Shown piece after piece: positions 1-7,868 of a stretch of 15,345 nucleotides of DNA (the first letter of the stretch is position 1; each line of letters begins with the position of its first letter). A program made the translations under genes and the position numbers. The stretch comes from Niastella sp. (GTDB taxonomy: Bacteria > Bacteroidota > Bacteroidia > Chitinophagales > Chitinophagaceae), in contig JAJKIL010000239.1 in assembly GCA_021154515.1 (NCBI GenBank), forward strand, positions 1 through 15,345, read 5' to 3'. The notes under the pieces were generated by a model. That model did no database searches. It saw nothing but the letters and a program-made list of their open reading frames with translations, and was not told the DNA's origin.

Positions 1-26
1 ATAGCTCATCCGAAACCTGACGAAGC

Positions 27-89
27 AACGGGAAACCGATAACCGGTAGCTGAAAAATGGAACCTGTAAGCTGTAACTTGAAACCTGTT
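27..89. repeat. Degenerate heptanucleotide tandem repeat (AACCTGT-like)
   Basis: Nine consecutive 7-base units can be laid out in register from 27 to 89, for example AACCGAT, AACCGGT, AGCTGAA, ACCTGTA, AGCTGTA, ACTTGAA, ACCTGTT. The consensus is about A-A-C-C-T-G-T, and units differ from each other at one to four positions. The array abuts the stop codon of the kinase gene (TAA, complement of 89-91). I see no gene in 1-88. The repeat core ACCTGTA recurs in both rha intercistronic hairpins. Confidence 0.6.
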
Positions 90-1477
90 TATGCTTTTGC
101 TAATGAATAAGCTTTCAGTTCAATCAGATCCGAAGAAGGATTGGTTTTATTCCAGGCCGAATGTACCGCTAAGGCAGCACCCATGGCAGATGCCTGGGCC
201 ATTGAGGCGGCATACACTTCATGTTTTGGAAATGCATTTGCCAGCAGATTCATGTATAATGGGTTCTTGCTGAAACCACCATCCACGAAGATCTTTTTAA
301 CCGGACTGTTATGCAGCACCAGGTTCAGCGAAGCCACCTGTTGCGTCATAAGATCGGCCATAAACTGATGGTACGCGGTTTCATAATTGGCAAAACTATT
401 GAGATCGCGGACGCCAAATGCACTCTCCTGCACCATGGCAGACTTTGCAGCTTTCCTGTCGGAGCCAGTGCCGGCAGTTACAGCAGAAGAAGATAAAAGA
501 TCGGCATTAAATGCCACTGTTTTATAATAATCGAGGGCTACATTAAAGTGCGCAGCCAGCCTTTTCGTTTGTTGCTCGTGTTCATACCCGGCAAACAGAC
601 GCGATGCCTTGATGGGTTTGCCCCGGTATTCCATATAACACAAACAGTCCTGTTGCAGCTCTTCATACGTTAACCGGGTTTGGTTGAAGGGATTCAACGC
701 AATGCACCAGGTACCGGTTGATAACAACACAAACGGTTCGGTAAAGTGAAACAGGTAAGGGATCAGGGCGGCAGAACTATCATGTAAGCCTACCCCGGTC
801 AACAGGGCCTGTCCCTGCCATTGTGATGGCATCAACTGGTCGGACGGGAAAATGTTCGCCAGCTTTTCATTGATGGCTTCGCGGTAGATCCATTCGTGAT
901 AATGGTTCTGTGGAAAGTTCCATAAGCCGGTATGACAGCCAATACTGGTGATATCGCTATATGCGCGACCGGTTACCAGAAAGCTCATGTATTGCGGTAA
1001 ATGCAAGGAGTAATGTATCCGTTCGAACAACCCGGGTTTCGTGTATTTCAGGCGGTATAACTGCATGCCTGAATTCAGGTTGCCCAATACCGGTGAGGCG
1101 GTATAAATAGAAAAAGTTATTTCGCCGCCATATTTCTGGTAGAACCCTTCCTGCAGTCCGGCAGGATACGGTTTCAGGTAATTGTACAATGGTGCAACCG
1201 CGTTCCCTTCTTTATCTATGTGAACAAAGCTGGCGCCATAGGTACTGAAGTTCAGGGCACGCACCTGGAAGCGCGGGTCATTGAACACATCCTGTAAACA
1301 GGCACGCACCCAGTTGGTAAGGGCGGCCAGGTTTTCGCAGAGGTCCCCATCTTCATCGGTTATTTCTGCAAACTGTTCGCTTTTCTCCAGTACAATGTTG
1401 TACTGCTCATCAAACAGGAATAATTTTTTATTGGTTTTTCCAATATCGAAAATCGCTATAACAGAAGTTCTACTCAT
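89..1477 (-). CDS. rhaB: FGGY-family carbohydrate kinase, probable L-rhamnulokinase
   Basis: Probable ATP-dependent kinase that phosphorylates L-rhamnulose to L-rhamnulose 1-phosphate in the cytoplasm. The 462-residue protein has FGGY landmarks: phosphate-1 motif DIGKTNKK at residues 11-18, the catalytic GLHDSS segment near 230-235 with D233 as likely general base, the phosphate-2 motif STGTW at 253-257, and the adenosine-site VDGGFSKNP at 398-406. Length is normal for the family. I start at the ATG at 1477 (MSRTSV...), because the upstream alternative at 1492 is a GTG adding five residues of no family character. It is the last gene of the minus-strand rhamnose operon, 73 bp after rhaI, with a hairpin in the gap. 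Substrate assignment rests on the neighbours. The family also contains fuculokinases and xylulokinases, so the FGGY call is firm and rhamnulose is an inference. Confidence 0.9.
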   Translation of the reverse strand: MSRTSVIAIFDIGKTNKKLFLFDEQYNIVLEKSEQFAEITDEDGDLCENLAALTNWVRACLQDVFNDPRFQVRALNFSTYGASFVHIDKEGNAVAPLYNYLKPYPAGLQEGFYQKYGGEITFSIYTASPVLGNLNSGMQLYRLKYTKPGLFERIHYSLHLPQYMSFLVTGRAYSDITSIGCHTGLWNFPQNHYHEWIYREAINEKLANIFPSDQLMPSQWQGQALLTGVGLHDSSAALIPYLFHFTEPFVLLSTGTWCIALNPFNQTRLTYEELQQDCLCYMEYRGKPIKASRLFAGYEHEQQTKRLAAHFNVALDYYKTVAFNADLLSSSAVTAGTGSDRKAAKSAMVQESAFGVRDLNSFANYETAYHQFMADLMTQQVASLNLVLHNSPVKKIFVDGGFSKNPLYMNLLANAFPKHEVYAASMAQASAMGAALAVHSAWNKTNPSSDLIELKAYSLAKA

Positions 1478-1503
1478 TAGGCGGCAATTCACTCACTTAA
1501 ATG

Positions 1504-1540
1504 GTTACAGGTTATCCCGCAGGGCGGAACAACCTGTAAC
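1504..1540 (-). other. Intercistronic hairpin between rhaI and rhaB
   Basis: GTTACAGGTT (1504-1513) and AACCTGTAAC (1531-1540) are perfect 10-base inverted repeats. The 17-base loop holds a second small stem, CCGC (1517-1520) with GCGG (1524-1527). No T-run follows in the transcribed direction, so it is not a classic terminator. It could be an mRNA processing or stability element, or a dispersed palindromic repeat. Confidence 0.6.
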
Positions 1541-1550
1541 ATAAAACTAT

Positions 1551-2825
1551 TTATAAACCAGTAGCGACGGTCTTTTGACCACGCTCTTTAATCAAATTCT
1601 CTCTTACTTTCAGCTGACGGTACAACTGTATTGGTTGTAATGCGGCGCCGGCCTGCAGGCGGGCTTCCGCAACCAGGGCGCGTACATCGGTACGGTAAGC
1701 CTGTTGCAGAATTTCCTGTGCTTTGGCTACATCGCTTACTTCCTGGGCAGCCTGCAATGCTTTGGTATCAACCAGCAACGCCTGTGCATAAGCGATCTTG
1801 ATGGCTTCTATCGATTGCAGCAGGTCTTCCAGCGGGTCTTTTACGTTGTGCGATGCGTCGATCATCCAACCCAGGTCGGTAGCGTGTTGCATACCGCGGG
1901 CATCCATACCTTCTACCAGTTCATTAAAGATCAGGAACAGCTGGTAAGGATTGATGCTGCCTACTGTAAGATCATCATCGCCGTATTTTGAATCGTTGAA
2001 GTGAAAACCACCCAGTTTGCCTTCGTTCAGCAACAGGGCAACGATCTGCTCAATGTTGGCATTGGGCAAATGGTGGCCAAGATCAACCAGCGTATAGGCT
2101 TTGGGGCCCAGTTTGCTGGCATACAGTAATGATTGTCCCCAGTCGCCTACTGTCATAGAGTAGAAGTTGGGTTCAAACGCTTTGTATTCAACAAACATTT
2201 TAAAGTTATCGGGCAGCGCTGCATAAATTTCGTGCAGGCTTTCCAGTGTGCGTTGAAATGCCTTGCGGAAGTTCAGCTGACCGGGAAAGCAACTACCATC
2301 AGATAACCAAACAGTGATAGAATCTGAGCCCAGTTCTACCCCTTGTTTTATTACTTCAATATTATGATCGATCGCCTGTTTGCGGGTTGCTTTATCAACG
2401 TGTTGCAGGGAGCCGAATTTGTAGCTGAGCTTTTGATCGGGCTGATCCTGGAACGTATTGGAGTTTACGGCATCGAAGCGCAATCCATGCTGGGCGGCCA
2501 GGGCTTTAATTGCTTTGGCGTCTTTTGGAATATCCCAGGGAATGTGCAGGGAAATAGCGCCGCCACTCTTGTTGAGTGCATGCAACAAACCTACGTCTTC
2601 AATCTTTTCTTCAATGGTGCGCGGTTCGCCACCGCCTGAGAAACGGCCAAAACGGGTACCGCCAGTGCCTAATGCCCAGCTGGGGATGGCAATCTGAAAG
2701 TCGACCAGTTTTTTAAGAATACCGTCTAAACCGGCAACACCTTCGGCTGCAAATTCAAAGCGGCGTTTATGTTCTTTAAGGAGACTATTATTGTGCTCGT
2801 CTATTTTATACTTATCGATCTGCAT
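1551..2825 (-). CDS. rhaI: L-rhamnose isomerase, RhaI type
   Basis: Metal-dependent TIM-barrel sugar isomerase converting L-rhamnose to L-rhamnulose. It resembles the RhaI class (Pseudomonas stutzeri type, about 430 residues) rather than E. coli RhaA. Counting from the ATG at 2825, the 424-residue protein has the metal-site residues in RhaI-like positions: E213 (EYKAFEP), D248 (LVDLGHH), H275 (GFHFND) and a downstream Asp in MIDASHN (D323), with the D-rich YGDDDLTVG loop after the histidine. The spacings match those known for the P. stutzeri enzyme. An upstream TTG at 2831 would add only two residues, so I prefer the ATG. It follows rhaM with a 13-bp gap, so the two are surely co-transcribed. 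There is no sign of truncation or frameshift. Confidence 0.93.
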   Translation of the reverse strand: MQIDKYKIDEHNNSLLKEHKRRFEFAAEGVAGLDGILKKLVDFQIAIPSWALGTGGTRFGRFSGGGEPRTIEEKIEDVGLLHALNKSGGAISLHIPWDIPKDAKAIKALAAQHGLRFDAVNSNTFQDQPDQKLSYKFGSLQHVDKATRKQAIDHNIEVIKQGVELGSDSITVWLSDGSCFPGQLNFRKAFQRTLESLHEIYAALPDNFKMFVEYKAFEPNFYSMTVGDWGQSLLYASKLGPKAYTLVDLGHHLPNANIEQIVALLLNEGKLGGFHFNDSKYGDDDLTVGSINPYQLFLIFNELVEGMDARGMQHATDLGWMIDASHNVKDPLEDLLQSIEAIKIAYAQALLVDTKALQAAQEVSDVAKAQEILQQAYRTDVRALVAEARLQAGAALQPIQLYRQLKVRENLIKERGQKTVATGL

Positions 2826-2838
2826 ACGCAATCGTTGT

Positions 2839-3153
2839 TTATGGTAAATAAAATACTTCTTTCAGGGGAACGCTTACCGGTGAGTTATCCGGGTTGCTCT
2901 CCATAATATCTTTCATGTACGCCCACCATTTTTGCATAACGGGATGAGCGGGTAAGTTGTCCAATGCAGCGGGGTCTGTTACGTTTAAAACGCCAAACAG
3001 GCTGTTGGTGGTTTCATCCAGAAAGATCGAATATTCGCTAATGCCGGTTGCCTGCAACAACTCCTTTAGTTCGGGCCATAAAGCATCGTGACGTTTTTTG
3101 TACTCGGCTTCCTGTCCCTTGAACAAATTCATTTTGATGGCAACTCTGGGCAT
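2839..3153 (-). CDS. rhaM: L-rhamnose mutarotase
   Basis: Small cytoplasmic enzyme (104 residues, the normal RhaM length) that interconverts alpha and beta anomers of L-rhamnose, supplying the form used by the isomerase. The sequence begins MPRVAIKMNL and has the family signature: Y18 and H22 in the YKKRHDALWPEL segment (H22 is the catalytic histidine of E. coli RhaM), the YSIFLDE strand, and the WWAYMKDIM segment carrying the paired tryptophans near the C-terminus. The start is an ATG at 3153 with no competing start. It lies 110 bp after rhaEW and 13 bp before rhaI on the minus strand. The 110-bp gap contains a long imperfect hairpin. Confidence 0.95.
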   Translation of the reverse strand: MPRVAIKMNLFKGQEAEYKKRHDALWPELKELLQATGISEYSIFLDETTNSLFGVLNVTDPAALDNLPAHPVMQKWWAYMKDIMESNPDNSPVSVPLKEVFYLP

Positions 3154-3191
3154 AGCAATGTTATATTTTACAATCGTTATTGGAATGAAAC

Positions 3192-3257
3192 AAGACCTGT
3201 CAGGTGCACGTGAGCTTCCTGATCGCTCAAGACACTAAGGTACACCTTACAGGTCTT
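3192..3257 (-). other. Long imperfect intercistronic palindrome between rhaEW and rhaM
   Basis: AAGACCTGTCAGGTG (3192-3206) is complementary at 14 of 15 positions to CACCTTACAGGTCTT (3243-3257). Inside, TGAGC (3211-3215) pairs with GCTCA (3225-3229), so a branched cruciform or RNA stem can form. On the transcribed (minus) strand the second arm is followed by TTGTTTCATT, a poor T-tract, so it may be at most a weak attenuator. It shares its ACCTGT core with the hairpin at 1504-1540, which fits a dispersed REP-like element. Confidence 0.65.
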
Positions 3258-3263
3258 TAAAAA

Positions 3264-5387
3264 TTATCTTACGAAGGCAGTAGCAACGCCACCGTCTACA
3301 TTTATCACATTACCGGTTGATTTGTTTAACAAACCACCTGTAACTGCAAAGCAGGCATTGGCGATGTCTTCGGGTAATATTATTTCGTTGAGCAAAGTGC
3401 GTTTGGCGTAGTAGCCAGGTAATTCCTGTACTGTAATGCCATAAGCTTTGGCGCGGCCTTCAGCCCATGCACCTTCCCAAATTTTACTGTCGCTGATAAC
3501 CGCATCGGGGTTCACCACGTTCACCCGGATGTGATCTTTTCCTAATTCAGCGGCGTTCAAACGGCTCAGGTGTAACTGGGCTGCTTTGGCAGAACCGTAA
3601 CCAGCATTGTTGGGGCCGCTCATGAGGGCGTTCTTGCTCACGATGTTGATCACATCGCCGCCAATGGCCTGTTTGCGCATTACCTCAACACCAGCCTGGG
3701 TTACAAAGAACTGTCCTTTTACCAGTACATCATACAGGATGTCCCAGTCCTTCTCGGTATGCTCTTCAATGGGTTTTGAAATTGACAAACCGGCGCAGTT
3801 CACTACAATGTCCAAACCACCGAAAGCGAGGGCAGCTGCATCGCAGGCGCCTTTGATATCGCTGGCTTTGGTTACATCCAGTACAACGGCAGCGAACACA
3901 TCTTTACCGTATGATTTACCGAAATCTTCTTTTGCTCCTTCGAGGCGGGTAGCATCGTTATCGTTGATGATAACGCAAGCGCCTTCGTCGGCAAATTTTT
4001 TGGCTATAGCTTTCCCTATTCCACCAGCACTTCCGGTTACCAGTGCAATGCGGCCCGATAAAGCTTTTGGCTTGGGCATGCGTTGCAATTTGGCTTCTTC
4101 CAGTAACCAGTACTCGATGTTAAAAGCTTCCTGACGGGGTAACGAAGTATATGATGAAATGGCTTCTGCACCACGCATTACGTTAATGGCGTTGATGTAG
4201 AACTCCGCTGCCACACGGGCAGTTTGTTTGTCTTTTGAGAAGGTGAACATACCTACACCGGGGAACAGAATAACCACCGGGTTGGGGTCGCGCATGGCCG
4301 GACTGTTAGGATGTTTGCAGGTGTTGTAATAATCTGCATACATAGCCCGGTAAGCTTCGAACTGGGGCGTCAGTTTCTCCTTGATCTTGTTTACGTCGCT
4401 CAGGTCTTCGCCAGGTGTCAGGTTCAACACCAGCGGACTGATCTTCGTACGCAGGAAGTGGTCGGGGCAGCTGGTACCCATGGGCGCCAGTCTGTCGAGA
4501 TCGTTAGAGTTGATGAAGTTCAATACTCTTTCGTCGTCGGTAAAGTGACCCACCATTTTCTGATAGCTGCTGCAGAAACCACGTAAAACCGGCGCCAGTG
4601 CAGCGGCTTGTGAGTTACGTTGTTCTTTAGGCAGTGACTGAATTTTAGCGCCACCGAAAACGGCTTTTTGTTTGCTTACGTTCTCTTCAATGTATTCGGC
4701 GCAGCGTTCAATTACTTCCAGGGTATTGATGTAGCTTTCGTAAGCGGTATCGCCCCAGGTAAACAAACCGTGCGAACCGAGCATGATGCCACGGATGCCG
4801 GGGTTTTCTTCCAGGCATTTAGCCAGCTTCAACCCAAGGTCGAAACCAGGACGTTGCCATTCAACCCAGCCTATTGTTCCATTGAATAATTCCTGTGTTA
4901 TCTTTTTTCCATCTTTTGCAGCGGCGATGGCAATGGCTGCATCGGGATGCAGGTGATCGATGTGTTTGAAAGGAAGAAAACCATGCAGCGGGGTATCGAT
5001 CGAGGGGGCTTTTGAAGCCAGGTCGAAAATGCAATGGTTGAACAGTTCTACCATTTCATCTTCATGCTCAATACCGCGATAAACGTTTTTCAGGCTGCGT
5101 AAACGTTCAACATATAAAGCAGCAAGACCGCTTTTCTTCATAGTACCCAGGTCGCCACCTGAGCCTTTGATCCACATCACTTCGGTTTCTTTACCGGTAA
5201 GGGGATCTTTTGCAATGGCTTTACATGATGTATTGCCACCGCCATAGTTTGTAAGGCGCAGATCGGCGCCCAGCAAATTACTCCGGTAAATTAACAATGC
5301 TACTTCATCGCCTTTGAGGGCGGCCGCTTTGGCATCGTCCCACAAATAGCTTACATGCTTAAACTTTACTGCACTTGTTGCTGACAT
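3264..5387 (-). CDS. rhaEW: Bifunctional L-rhamnulose-1-phosphate aldolase / L-lactaldehyde dehydrogenase
   Basis: A fusion of 707 residues. Residues about 1-430 are a class II aldolase/adducin domain that splits L-rhamnulose 1-phosphate into DHAP and L-lactaldehyde. Likely zinc ligands lie in the HIDHLHPD stretch (H145, H147) and in GSHGLFTWG (H206). Residues about 443-707 are a short-chain dehydrogenase: TGSAGGIG (451-458) for NAD binding, NCAG (530-533), S584, then YGSAK with Y597 and K601, the complete catalytic set. This half would oxidise lactaldehyde to lactate. Length and domain order match known fused aldolase/SDR proteins of rhamnose clusters, also annotated rhaD or 'bifunctional aldolase/short-chain dehydrogenase'. 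The ATG at 5387 is 32 bp downstream of the rhaT stop. The fusion removes the need for a separate aldehyde dehydrogenase, and none is seen nearby. Confidence 0.95.
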   Translation of the reverse strand: MSATSAVKFKHVSYLWDDAKAAALKGDEVALLIYRSNLLGADLRLTNYGGGNTSCKAIAKDPLTGKETEVMWIKGSGGDLGTMKKSGLAALYVERLRSLKNVYRGIEHEDEMVELFNHCIFDLASKAPSIDTPLHGFLPFKHIDHLHPDAAIAIAAAKDGKKITQELFNGTIGWVEWQRPGFDLGLKLAKCLEENPGIRGIMLGSHGLFTWGDTAYESYINTLEVIERCAEYIEENVSKQKAVFGGAKIQSLPKEQRNSQAAALAPVLRGFCSSYQKMVGHFTDDERVLNFINSNDLDRLAPMGTSCPDHFLRTKISPLVLNLTPGEDLSDVNKIKEKLTPQFEAYRAMYADYYNTCKHPNSPAMRDPNPVVILFPGVGMFTFSKDKQTARVAAEFYINAINVMRGAEAISSYTSLPRQEAFNIEYWLLEEAKLQRMPKPKALSGRIALVTGSAGGIGKAIAKKFADEGACVIINDNDATRLEGAKEDFGKSYGKDVFAAVVLDVTKASDIKGACDAAALAFGGLDIVVNCAGLSISKPIEEHTEKDWDILYDVLVKGQFFVTQAGVEVMRKQAIGGDVINIVSKNALMSGPNNAGYGSAKAAQLHLSRLNAAELGKDHIRVNVVNPDAVISDSKIWEGAWAEGRAKAYGITVQELPGYYAKRTLLNEIILPEDIANACFAVTGGLLNKSTGNVINVDGGVATAFVR

Positions 5388-5419
5388 AATTCTGTTCTTT
5401 AATTTGTTCTTTATATATG

Positions 5420-6511
5420 TTACTTCAGCGAATTACCATAGCCAACCAGTAATACGGAAGCAATGATGGTAATAATGCCGATAATAACTGTTGTTTTAGT
5501 TTTCTTGCTAACGCCCGCCCATTCTTTCAGGATCAATCCCCACGCATTGGCGGTTAAAATGATGAAGGCCATGTGCAGGATCCAGCTGCTGGGGCCATTG
5601 CCCAACTTGCTTTCTCCCATGCCGTAAAAAAAGAATTGCAGGAACCAGGTTGTACCAGCCAACGCGGCAAAAATGTAATTGCTCAGCAGTGGCGTTTTCT
5701 TGTTTGTATAATCCCCAAAGGTCTTGTTGCGGGCGTTCAGGATCATGCACCAGATAAAGTTGGTGGTTAATCCACCCCACAACACCACCACATAAGTAAC
5801 ATTATTCTGATAAAGGAAATTGCCGGTTTCACCGGGGTGAGCCGCCTTCCATAAGGTATTGGCAACAACTGCCATCGGCTTTCCGGCTTCCAACCCAAAA
5901 TTGAAACAGGCGCTCAACACACCCGAAATAATGGATACCAGCAAACCCAGTCCGAACTTATATTCTGTTTTAACGGCCACGCCATGCGGATCGGTTCCAC
6001 CTTTCGACACTTCCTTTTCTTTACGCACACCGGCCCGGCCACAAATGATAATACCAATTACACAAACTGCCAGTCCTGTTAAGACGGTTTGACCCCATGA
6101 GTTCCCTGTCAGTTGACTAAAAGTATCTTTGCCTTCGGCAGGATAAAAGTCATAATAAATGGAAGGGATAAGGGAGCCAAACACCATACAAAGCCCCAGG
6201 ATGATACTGCTACCCAGCGAAACGCCCAGGTACCGTACACCCAGGCCATAAGTTAAACCACCAATTCCCCACAGGATGCCAAATAAGAACGTATAGCCTA
6301 TTACCGCACCACCAGCCTGACTAATAATTTCTGAAAAGTTTGGGATTGTAAGCCAGGCCGCTAACGGGGGCACTATCAGCCACGAAAACAAACCACCTAC
6401 GATCCAATAACTTTCCCAGGCCCAACCCTTTACTTTTTTATAGGGTATATAAAAACTTCCGCTTGCAAATCCACCTAAAAAGTGAAATATAACTCCAAGA
6501 ATAGCATTCAT
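5420..6511 (-). CDS. rhaT: L-rhamnose/H+ symporter RhaT
   Basis: Inner-membrane proton symporter for L-rhamnose, of the RhaT branch of the drug/metabolite transporter superfamily. The 363-residue protein starts MNAILGVIFHFLGGFASGSFYI and contains about ten hydrophobic segments spread over the whole length. The charged cytoplasmic loop near residues 165-185 (RKEKEVSK) and the glycine-rich helices, for example YGLGVRYLGVSLGSS, are typical of RhaT. E. coli RhaT has 344 residues. I start at the ATG at 6511, since the upstream TTG at 6520 adds only three residues. It is the first gene of the minus-strand rhamnose operon, facing the divergent regulator. With no glycoside hydrolase or SusC/D pair in the window, the locus seems to serve free rhamnose. 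Confidence 0.93.
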   Translation of the reverse strand: MNAILGVIFHFLGGFASGSFYIPYKKVKGWAWESYWIVGGLFSWLIVPPLAAWLTIPNFSEIISQAGGAVIGYTFLFGILWGIGGLTYGLGVRYLGVSLGSSIILGLCMVFGSLIPSIYYDFYPAEGKDTFSQLTGNSWGQTVLTGLAVCVIGIIICGRAGVRKEKEVSKGGTDPHGVAVKTEYKFGLGLLVSIISGVLSACFNFGLEAGKPMAVVANTLWKAAHPGETGNFLYQNNVTYVVVLWGGLTTNFIWCMILNARNKTFGDYTNKKTPLLSNYIFAALAGTTWFLQFFFYGMGESKLGNGPSSWILHMAFIILTANAWGLILKEWAGVSKKTKTTVIIGIITIIASVLLVGYGNSLK

Positions 6512-6564
6512 TTGTAGCAATTTTTCAATATGGCCAGCCTATGCCGGATTAAAAAGGTGAAAGT

Positions 6565-6572
6565 AAAAGTTA
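6565..6572 (-). promoter_or_regulatory. Possible -7 element of the rhaT operon
   Basis: On the minus strand these bases read TAACTTTT, seven of eight positions of the Bacteroidetes -7 consensus TAnnTTTG, 53 bp before the rhaT ATG. No good -33 TTTG is found at the expected spacing, which would instead fall in the palindrome at 6585-6603. This is suggestive only. Confidence 0.3.
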
Positions 6573-6584
6573 CCAATTACTAGC

Positions 6585-6603
6585 CCATCATGTACTATCA
6601 TGG
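6585..6603. promoter_or_regulatory. Candidate operator palindrome in the rhaT/gntR divergent spacer
   Basis: CCATCAT (6585-6591) and ATCATGG (6597-6603) form an imperfect inverted repeat (six of seven pairs) around GTACT. The same stretch contains two direct copies of ATCATG ten bases apart. It lies in the only divergent promoter region of the rhamnose locus, just upstream of the likely rhaT -7 element. It is therefore the best candidate binding site for the adjacent GntR-type regulator. No experimental site is known to me for this regulator. Confidence 0.4.
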
Positions 6604-6644
6604 TCTTTTTTGAGCAAAAACCTGTTCATATTTAGCTTTTTAAC

Positions 6645-6652
6645 TAAGTTTG
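6645..6652 (+). promoter_or_regulatory. Probable -7 element of the GntR-family regulator gene
   Basis: TAAGTTTG matches the Bacteroidetes -7 consensus TAnnTTTG at every fixed position. It is about 70 bp before the ATG at 6725. A clear -33 TTTG at 19-21 bp upstream is missing, which could mean a weak or regulated promoter. Confidence 0.45.
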
Positions 6653-6724
6653 GGAGGATTAATAAAAGATCGATGGTTTGTTTGTTGTGGTGCCGTTGTA
6701 CCCGAATCATCTGACGAGGTTATC

Positions 6725-7756
6725 ATGAAAAAAGATTCCATATTTCAGCATTTATTTATCGATTACTACTCTGCCACGCCTAAGTATCTGCAGCTTGCCA
6801 ACTCCATAATAAAAGCTATTGGTGAGGGTAAGATCCAGAAAGACGAGCTGCTGCCTTCGATCAACGAACTGAGCTTTGAATTTGAGATCTCCAGGGATAC
6901 GGCGGAAAAAGGCTACAAACACCTTAAGAAAATTGGTATACTGGGTTCGGTGCCGGGGAAAGGATACTTTGTAAAGAACACCGAAGTGGGTCAGCATCTG
7001 AAGATATTCCTTCTTTTCAATAAACTGAGCCCGCATAAAAAAATTATTTACGATGCCTTTGTTTCATCCCTGGGCGAAATGGCTTCCGTTGACTTTTATA
7101 TTTACAATAATGATTTTGCTTTTTTTAAACGGCTCATTCAAAATAAAAAGAATGATTACACCCATTATGTGATCATTCCCCATTTTTTAGATGGAGGCGA
7201 AAATGCGTACGAGATCATCAATACGCTGCCCAGGGAAAAACTGATATTGATGGATAAGCTGGTGCCGGGGGTTGAAGGGAAATTCGGCGCCGTATATGAG
7301 AACTTTGAAAAAGATATTTACGATGCGCTGGAACAATCGCTGGAAGCGCTGAGTAAGTACCATACCATCAAGATCATTTTCCCCGAATACACCTACCACC
7401 CGGTTGAAATATTAAAAGGCTTTTACCGGTTCTGTCAGCAATATGCATTCAACTATAAAGTGGTGCACGATATAGCCAATGAGCCCATCAAGGAAGGCGA
7501 GGTTTTTATTAACCTCATGGAAAACGACCTGGTGATCCTGATAGAAAAAATACTGGCCACCAAACTGAAGGTAGGCAGGCACGTGGGCGTTATATCGTAC
7601 AACGAAACGCCGCTCAAAAAGATCACCCTTAACGGCATCACCATCATATCTACTGATTTTCAAATGATGGGAGAAAAAACCGCGCAGCTGATCCTGGATC
7701 AATCAACCGAACACATTGAAATTCCTTTCTACCTCACCCAACGGTCATCACTATAA
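6725..7756 (+). CDS. GntR-family transcriptional regulator with LacI/PBP-like sensor domain, likely rhamnose regulator
   Basis: DNA-binding regulator of 343 residues. Residues about 17-85 are a GntR winged helix-turn-helix: YLQLANSIIKAI, then LLPSINELSFEF, the recognition helix ISRDTAEKGYKHL, and the wing GSVPGKGYFV. Residues about 91-340 resemble a periplasmic-binding-protein/LacI-type ligand domain, as in AraR-like Bacteroidetes and Firmicutes regulators, rather than the FadR or HutC effector domains. The ATG at 6725 (MKKDSIFQH) is chosen. The longer frame from the TTG at 6650 begins inside the apparent promoter and adds 25 residues without family character. It is divergent from rhaT, so it probably controls the rhamnose operon and its own gene in response to rhamnose or a pathway intermediate. 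That role is an inference from position. Confidence 0.88.
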   Translation: MKKDSIFQHLFIDYYSATPKYLQLANSIIKAIGEGKIQKDELLPSINELSFEFEISRDTAEKGYKHLKKIGILGSVPGKGYFVKNTEVGQHLKIFLLFNKLSPHKKIIYDAFVSSLGEMASVDFYIYNNDFAFFKRLIQNKKNDYTHYVIIPHFLDGGENAYEIINTLPREKLILMDKLVPGVEGKFGAVYENFEKDIYDALEQSLEALSKYHTIKIIFPEYTYHPVEILKGFYRFCQQYAFNYKVVHDIANEPIKEGEVFINLMENDLVILIEKILATKLKVGRHVGVISYNETPLKKITLNGITIISTDFQMMGEKTAQLILDQSTEHIEIPFYLTQRSSL

Positions 7757-7798
7757 CGAACAAACTAACGATCAGGAATTGTTTTTGATCAATAAAAA

Positions 7799-7824
7799 TG
7801 CAGGAATGGGGTGCAGGCATGGGG
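7799..7824. repeat. Tandem 13-mer upstream of the antitoxin promoter
   Basis: TGCAGGAATGGGG (7799-7811) is followed directly by TGCAGGCATGGGG (7812-7824), identical at 12 of 13 bases. With the next run GGGGG (7830-7834) it makes a very G-rich plus strand. It ends 17 bp before the -7 element of the antitoxin gene, so it may be an operator for autoregulation by the Xre-type antitoxin. Confidence 0.6.
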
Positions 7825-7841
7825 CTTTAGGGGGAAACACG

Positions 7842-7849
7842 TAGCTTTG
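7842..7849 (+). promoter_or_regulatory. -7 element of the antitoxin-toxin operon
   Basis: TAGCTTTG fits TAnnTTTG at all fixed positions and lies 19 bp before the ATG at 7869, leaving a very short leader. TGGG at 7820-7823, 18 bp upstream, is only a poor -33 match and is part of the tandem 13-mer. Confidence 0.5.
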
Positions 7850-7868
7850 TGTAAACACCATTAACCTT

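Noticed and set aside
6650..6724. N-terminal extension of the GntR-family regulator from a TTG
   Set aside because: It would start inside the likely -7 element TAAGTTTG and add 25 residues unlike any GntR N-terminus. The ATG at 6725 gives a normal protein.
7770..7790. GATCA/TGATC inverted repeat after the regulator gene as a terminator
   Set aside because: The stem is only five AT-rich pairs and the T-run is in the loop rather than after the stem.
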